Source: DATGUP01 sp035301265
GTDB lineage: Bacteria > Bacillota > Bacilli > Bacillales > Amphibacillaceae
Direction of reading: 5' to 3'
DNA length: 64,000 bases
Assembly (NCBI GenBank): GCA_035301265.1
Contig: DATGUP010000021.1
Coordinates: 1-64,000 of the forward strand
Below the pieces are notes generated by a model, which was given only the letters and a program-made list of their open reading frames with translations, did no database searches and was not told where the DNA came from. Positions 60,480-64,000 of the stretch are shown here, in pieces (the first letter of the stretch is position 1; each line of letters starts with the position of its first letter). Both the position numbers and the translations under genes were made by a program.

Positions 60480-63400
60480 CTACATCCCCCTCTCTTTCTT
60501 AAGTCGTTCCACGACCTCGTCATCTTTTAACGGCGCTAGTTTGCGGTATTGATTATCCGGTAAAGTCGGATCAAACTGACAAACCGACAAAAATGGGCAA
60601 AAAGAACACGGCGTATTCTGATTATGCCAGTACGGATTCAAGTTAATCCCGCCTGATGTTATATCAATCCCTGCCTGTTTGATTAGGTGATGAACGTGGG
60701 TGCGTAAAGCAGTGAATGTATTGTTATCAGCGATTTTTGAATGTCTGTAAAAGCCGCCATTTTTCTTAATCCCAGCCGGGACAATCCGACTTGATCCCGC
60801 ATCAAGCGATGTATCCATCATGCGGATAATTTCCTCATCGGACAGAAGCAATCCTTGCATTTTATATTTTTTAAAAATTTCCTCTGCCAACTGTTCGTCT
60901 TGCAATTGTTCTTTTCCGGAAATCATCGGATTGTGCACATGGAAGTAAAGCACCCCAGCCGGTGTTGCTTGTGTACCGAGCCACTGCTCAGAATACATGA
61001 GGACAACATCGAGGTAAGCAAGCATTTGTAAAGCAATGCCGTAGTACACTTCAACAAGATTCAATCCTATAGCACTTGATTTATAATCGATAATCCGCAA
61101 GAACAAGTCATCGCCATCCTCCGCTTTGTCCACACGATCGATCCGCCCGCGCAACATAAGCTCAAAACCATTATTAAGCGGCAAACGCAGAGGGGGCAAC
61201 GTATCTTTTTTACTCGGGCCAAAGCCGAGTTCTAGTCCTACCGGAGAAAATTTGCTCCGCCGTGCCTGTTCACTCAATATATATGTGGCGCGTGCAATCA
61301 CTTCCTGGAGTTTTTTCTGAATGTATCGGTACCGGTTAGAACTGTGCAATATCTGGTGTTGTAAAATCGGTGCTAAATCGGCCATCGCTTTTGCAGCATA
61401 GTCAGATGTTTCATGAGCATTCAATTGAGAAAAATCTTTACCTTCCTTTTGAATTGTTTCGGTAATTTTTTTCAATGCTTCGTGAAAGAGCTGGCCGATA
61501 TCCGGGGCATCGAGCTTGTAAATCTTACGTTCCTCTAGCCCGAGACTATATTTGGCAAAATGCTGGTAGGAGCAGCTGTAATATGATTCGAGTCGAGAGA
61601 CGCTCGCTTGGATTTCTTTTGGATAGAGCTGGGCGGTTGTTTGTTTTGATAAATTTTTAGGCTTATTTTCGTAATACAAACTTTGCACAATCGTATGCGT
61701 CGTATCATGCTTCGGCTGGTTGGTGATATACCAATTGAGGACGTGCCACCAAACGTCCTTAATCGGATAGCCTTTCAAATAGCGAGCGAGTTGTGCGGTC
61801 AGCGCTCCCCTTGTTTTAGCCGGTGTTGTGATAAAACGGTCTGCTTCCAGCAACTCATCCGGATCTTGCAGCAACAGGTGGTTCTTCGTTTGTGGGAAAA
61901 GATCCTCGATACGCTTGATAAGCGGCGACGGTGTTTTGGCTCGGCCTTCTTCGTCACTCAGCGGGTAGCTGACCCACAAACGGTCGCTCGCTGACGTGAA
62001 CACAGTATACATGTTGAACCGATCATCTAGAAGTCGGCGCTCTGTGCTTTCTGCTAATTGCAGACCAGCCTCGGCGAGCAACTCGCGCTCTCTCTCATTA
62101 ATCATTCCATCGGCAGGCGGCTTCATCGGCCAAACGCCTTCATTGACTCCGAGCAAAAAGGCGCACTTTACGTCGCTCACCCGAGAGCGATCCACTGTCC
62201 CGACAATGACGTGATCGAGCGTCGGCGGAACATGTGCATATGTTAAAGCATCAAACCCTGCCTCGAGCATCGTTCGAAACGTAGATAGCCCTATCGATTC
62301 CTCCCCGGTAATTTCAACCATCTCATCTAAAAGTTGGACGACGGCGTTCCATACTTGCTCCTGTTCGCGCCCTTTTTCAATCTGACCTTTTTCATCGTAA
62401 AAGGCACGCATTGCCTCCAAGCGGTTCGGGACATCGAGATGCTCTAAAAGCAAATAAACTTGCTCGCAATGTTCACGAACCGTCGTCGCTTGACGAATTT
62501 GCCGATCAAAATCGCCAAGTGCTTTTGCTACTTGTCGTCGATAAGCATTGATTCGTTGTTGTATCTGTTTTTCTGTATCGGTTTGAGCCGTATCAGCAAA
62601 CCCGCGAAAACGCTGGAAAACCCATTCCTCATCCTCAAGCCAACGATTTCTTGAACGAATGCCATATTCGAGTACATAATTTTCCAGTTCGTCAATCGCA
62701 TCGTCTGTCAGCGGATACGCACTATCAGTTGGCGGGATAAACCCGGTTTTAAGAACGCGAAAAATGGCATCATAACGCCAGTTACCCTCAACAACTTCCA
62801 ATGCAGAACGAATGAGTTCAATGAGCGGATGGTGATGCATCGGTCGCTTTTCATCGATAAACACCGGGATGGCGTAATCATTGAAAATCGTCTCAATCAG
62901 ATCATGATAAACTTCGGTTTCACGAATAAAGACAGCTATATCGCGAAAACGGTAGTTCTCATCGCGGACAAGACGGATGATTTCTTGCGCCGCCCCTTCC
63001 ACTTCAGCTCGCGGATGGACTGCTTCTGCTATCGTCATCGGTACATCGCCGGAAAACGCCGGAGCCGGCCGTACGTCAAAATAATGTTCCAAATGACAGA
63101 ACGCAGGCCTGTTCTGAAATCGGCCGTTTGTTGAATCGAGAACTATGTTTCCTTCGATGGCGATGCCGTTTTCCCGCGCCAACGCTCGGACATTGTGATA
63201 CGTCTCTTTCGTCTGGTAGAACAAATCTAGCTCGGATGGTTCACCGTTGGCCAATTCATCCAATGTAAGCGCGATTGTTATGCGTCGGCATCTTTTCATC
63301 AATTCTTCTATGACGAACAATTCTTGGGGCGATAAGTGGTGGAATCCATCAATGTAGATATCTGCCCCATCGAGAAGTGAGGACTCGCGCACCTTTTCCC

Positions 63401-63977
63401 CGAGCAATTGCAACTGATCCTCACGATCAATATATTTATGTTGCAGAGCCTGTATCAGCCTTTCATAAATCCGTGTTAAATCATATAACTTATGAATAAG
63501 CGCCGTCTCTTCAACGTGTTTATGTACAAAACGATCCATCTTATGCGTTTGCCGTCTAAGCATCTCCGGTGTAATCCGGTAGCGTTTGAACTCAGTCACT
63601 ACAGCTTCCAACTGTGCGAGAAACCCTTGTTTGTCCATTGCTTTTTGAAAGACAAGCCAGTCATCTCGACTCTCTTCCATGATTTTTCGAAGCATCATTT
63701 GCACGCCGACGGAGCTAATGAACGGTTTCGTTCCTCCACCGGTTTCTTGCAATACACGCCAGGCGAGTCGTGAGAAGCTGACGACTTGTGCACGGATGCT
63801 CCCTTGCAAATCCTCCTGATGGAAAAGAGCACGCTCTTGTTGAAAGCTCATTTGATCAGGCACAATGTAAAAAATCGGCGCTCCGCGTGGCTCTGTTAAG
63901 ACGTTTTGTTTAATATCATCGCGTATCCAACTGCTTTTTCCCGTACCAGAACGGCCGAGAAGAAACCGAATTCCCAT
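60480..63977 (-). CDS. addB: ATP-dependent nuclease subunit B
   Basis: A 1165-residue partner of AddA. The N-terminal inactive helicase domain starts FLLGRSGTGKSSW (Walker A, 8-15). The C-terminal nuclease has LFLRIIDYKSSAIGL and a likely iron-sulfur cluster with Cys in YYSCSYQH and NTPCSFCPFLSVCQFD, where the cysteine spacing is that of AddB. The start ATG 63977 is preferred to GTG 63989; GTGGGG upstream is a modest site. Only about 23 bases of upstream sequence are in the window. Confidence 0.95.
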   Translation of the reverse strand: MGIRFLLGRSGTGKSSWIRDDIKQNVLTEPRGAPIFYIVPDQMSFQQERALFHQEDLQGSIRAQVVSFSRLAWRVLQETGGGTKPFISSVGVQMMLRKIMEESRDDWLVFQKAMDKQGFLAQLEAVVTEFKRYRITPEMLRRQTHKMDRFVHKHVEETALIHKLYDLTRIYERLIQALQHKYIDREDQLQLLGEKVRESSLLDGADIYIDGFHHLSPQELFVIEELMKRCRRITIALTLDELANGEPSELDLFYQTKETYHNVRALARENGIAIEGNIVLDSTNGRFQNRPAFCHLEHYFDVRPAPAFSGDVPMTIAEAVHPRAEVEGAAQEIIRLVRDENYRFRDIAVFIRETEVYHDLIETIFNDYAIPVFIDEKRPMHHHPLIELIRSALEVVEGNWRYDAIFRVLKTGFIPPTDSAYPLTDDAIDELENYVLEYGIRSRNRWLEDEEWVFQRFRGFADTAQTDTEKQIQQRINAYRRQVAKALGDFDRQIRQATTVREHCEQVYLLLEHLDVPNRLEAMRAFYDEKGQIEKGREQEQVWNAVVQLLDEMVEITGEESIGLSTFRTMLEAGFDALTYAHVPPTLDHVIVGTVDRSRVSDVKCAFLLGVNEGVWPMKPPADGMINERERELLAEAGLQLAESTERRLLDDRFNMYTVFTSASDRLWVSYPLSDEEGRAKTPSPLIKRIEDLFPQTKNHLLLQDPDELLEADRFITTPAKTRGALTAQLARYLKGYPIKDVWWHVLNWYITNQPKHDTTHTIVQSLYYENKPKNLSKQTTAQLYPKEIQASVSRLESYYSCSYQHFAKYSLGLEERKIYKLDAPDIGQLFHEALKKITETIQKEGKDFSQLNAHETSDYAAKAMADLAPILQHQILHSSNRYRYIQKKLQEVIARATYILSEQARRSKFSPVGLELGFGPSKKDTLPPLRLPLNNGFELMLRGRIDRVDKAEDGDDLFLRIIDYKSSAIGLNLVEVYYGIALQMLAYLDVVLMYSEQWLGTQATPAGVLYFHVHNPMISGKEQLQDEQLAEEIFKKYKMQGLLLSDEEIIRMMDTSLDAGSSRIVPAGIKKNGGFYRHSKIADNNTFTALRTHVHHLIKQAGIDITSGGINLNPYWHNQNTPCSFCPFLSVCQFDPTLPDNQYRKLAPLKDDEVVERLKKERGM

Positions 63978-64000
63978 GTTGATCCCCACTTTCGCAATCA

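Noticed and set aside
1..64000. CRISPR arrays, rRNA genes or prophage
   Set aside because: No regularly spaced repeats, rRNA segments or phage genes were noticed on either strand.

Overview
This window comes from the chromosome of a spore-forming member of the Bacillaceae. The gene order matches Bacillus subtilis in several blocks: yjcH-yjcG-yjcF, cotZ-cotO, yjbO-nadK-relQ, yjbK-yjbI-spxH, pepF-coiA-mecA-spx, yjbA-fabF-fabH-med-yjaV-yjzD, yitW-yitV-yitU with yitT-yitS, and addB-addA. Most blocks run in the opposite orientation to their usual numbering. Spore-coat genes, TTG/GTG starts with strong GGAGG sites, a T-box, and PerR- and FapR-like sites all fit. Very acidic secreted proteins hint at a saline or alkaline habitat (inference).

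Layout. 0-5 kb: a dispersed repeat, a DASS carboxylate transporter, a glutathione peroxidase, then a lone glycosyltransferase lying between a decayed tRNA-Val and two intact tRNA-Val genes. 5-12 kb: a heterodimeric ABC exporter, the yjcHGF cluster, a DUF421 membrane protein and small unknown genes. 12-20 kb: coat genes, MgtE, a SEDS protein, then pseudouridine synthase, NAD kinase, (p)ppGpp synthetase, CYTH protein, truncated haemoglobin and SpxH. 20-30 kb: PepF, CoiA, MecA, Spx, a secreted TIM-barrel protein, T-box-controlled trpS, an acidic lipoprotein and a second repeat copy. 30-37 kb: YjbA, the type II fatty-acid genes fabH-fabF under a FapR-like site, Med, YjaV and UppP. 37-48 kb: a CRP/FNR regulator beside an orphan haem-copper-oxidase-like membrane protein, moaED, the yit block and a second orphan oxidase-like protein. 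48-64 kb: a third repeat copy, an alpha-amylase-like protein without catalytic residues, rocD, a CuA-containing B-family haem-copper oxidoreductase operon, and addBA.

How it works together. MecA (adaptor for ClpCP), SpxH (adaptor delivering Spx to ClpXP), Spx, CoiA and Med form a stress and competence module. The most interesting signal is a possible small CRP/FNR regulon. TGTGA-N6-TCACA-type palindromes lie before the oxidase-like gene next to the regulator, before the B-family oxidase operon, and before a small membrane-protein gene. The oxidase subunit I has every metal-ligand histidine but lacks the cross-linked tyrosine of oxygen-reducing enzymes, so it is a candidate nitric oxide reductase rather than an oxygen reductase.
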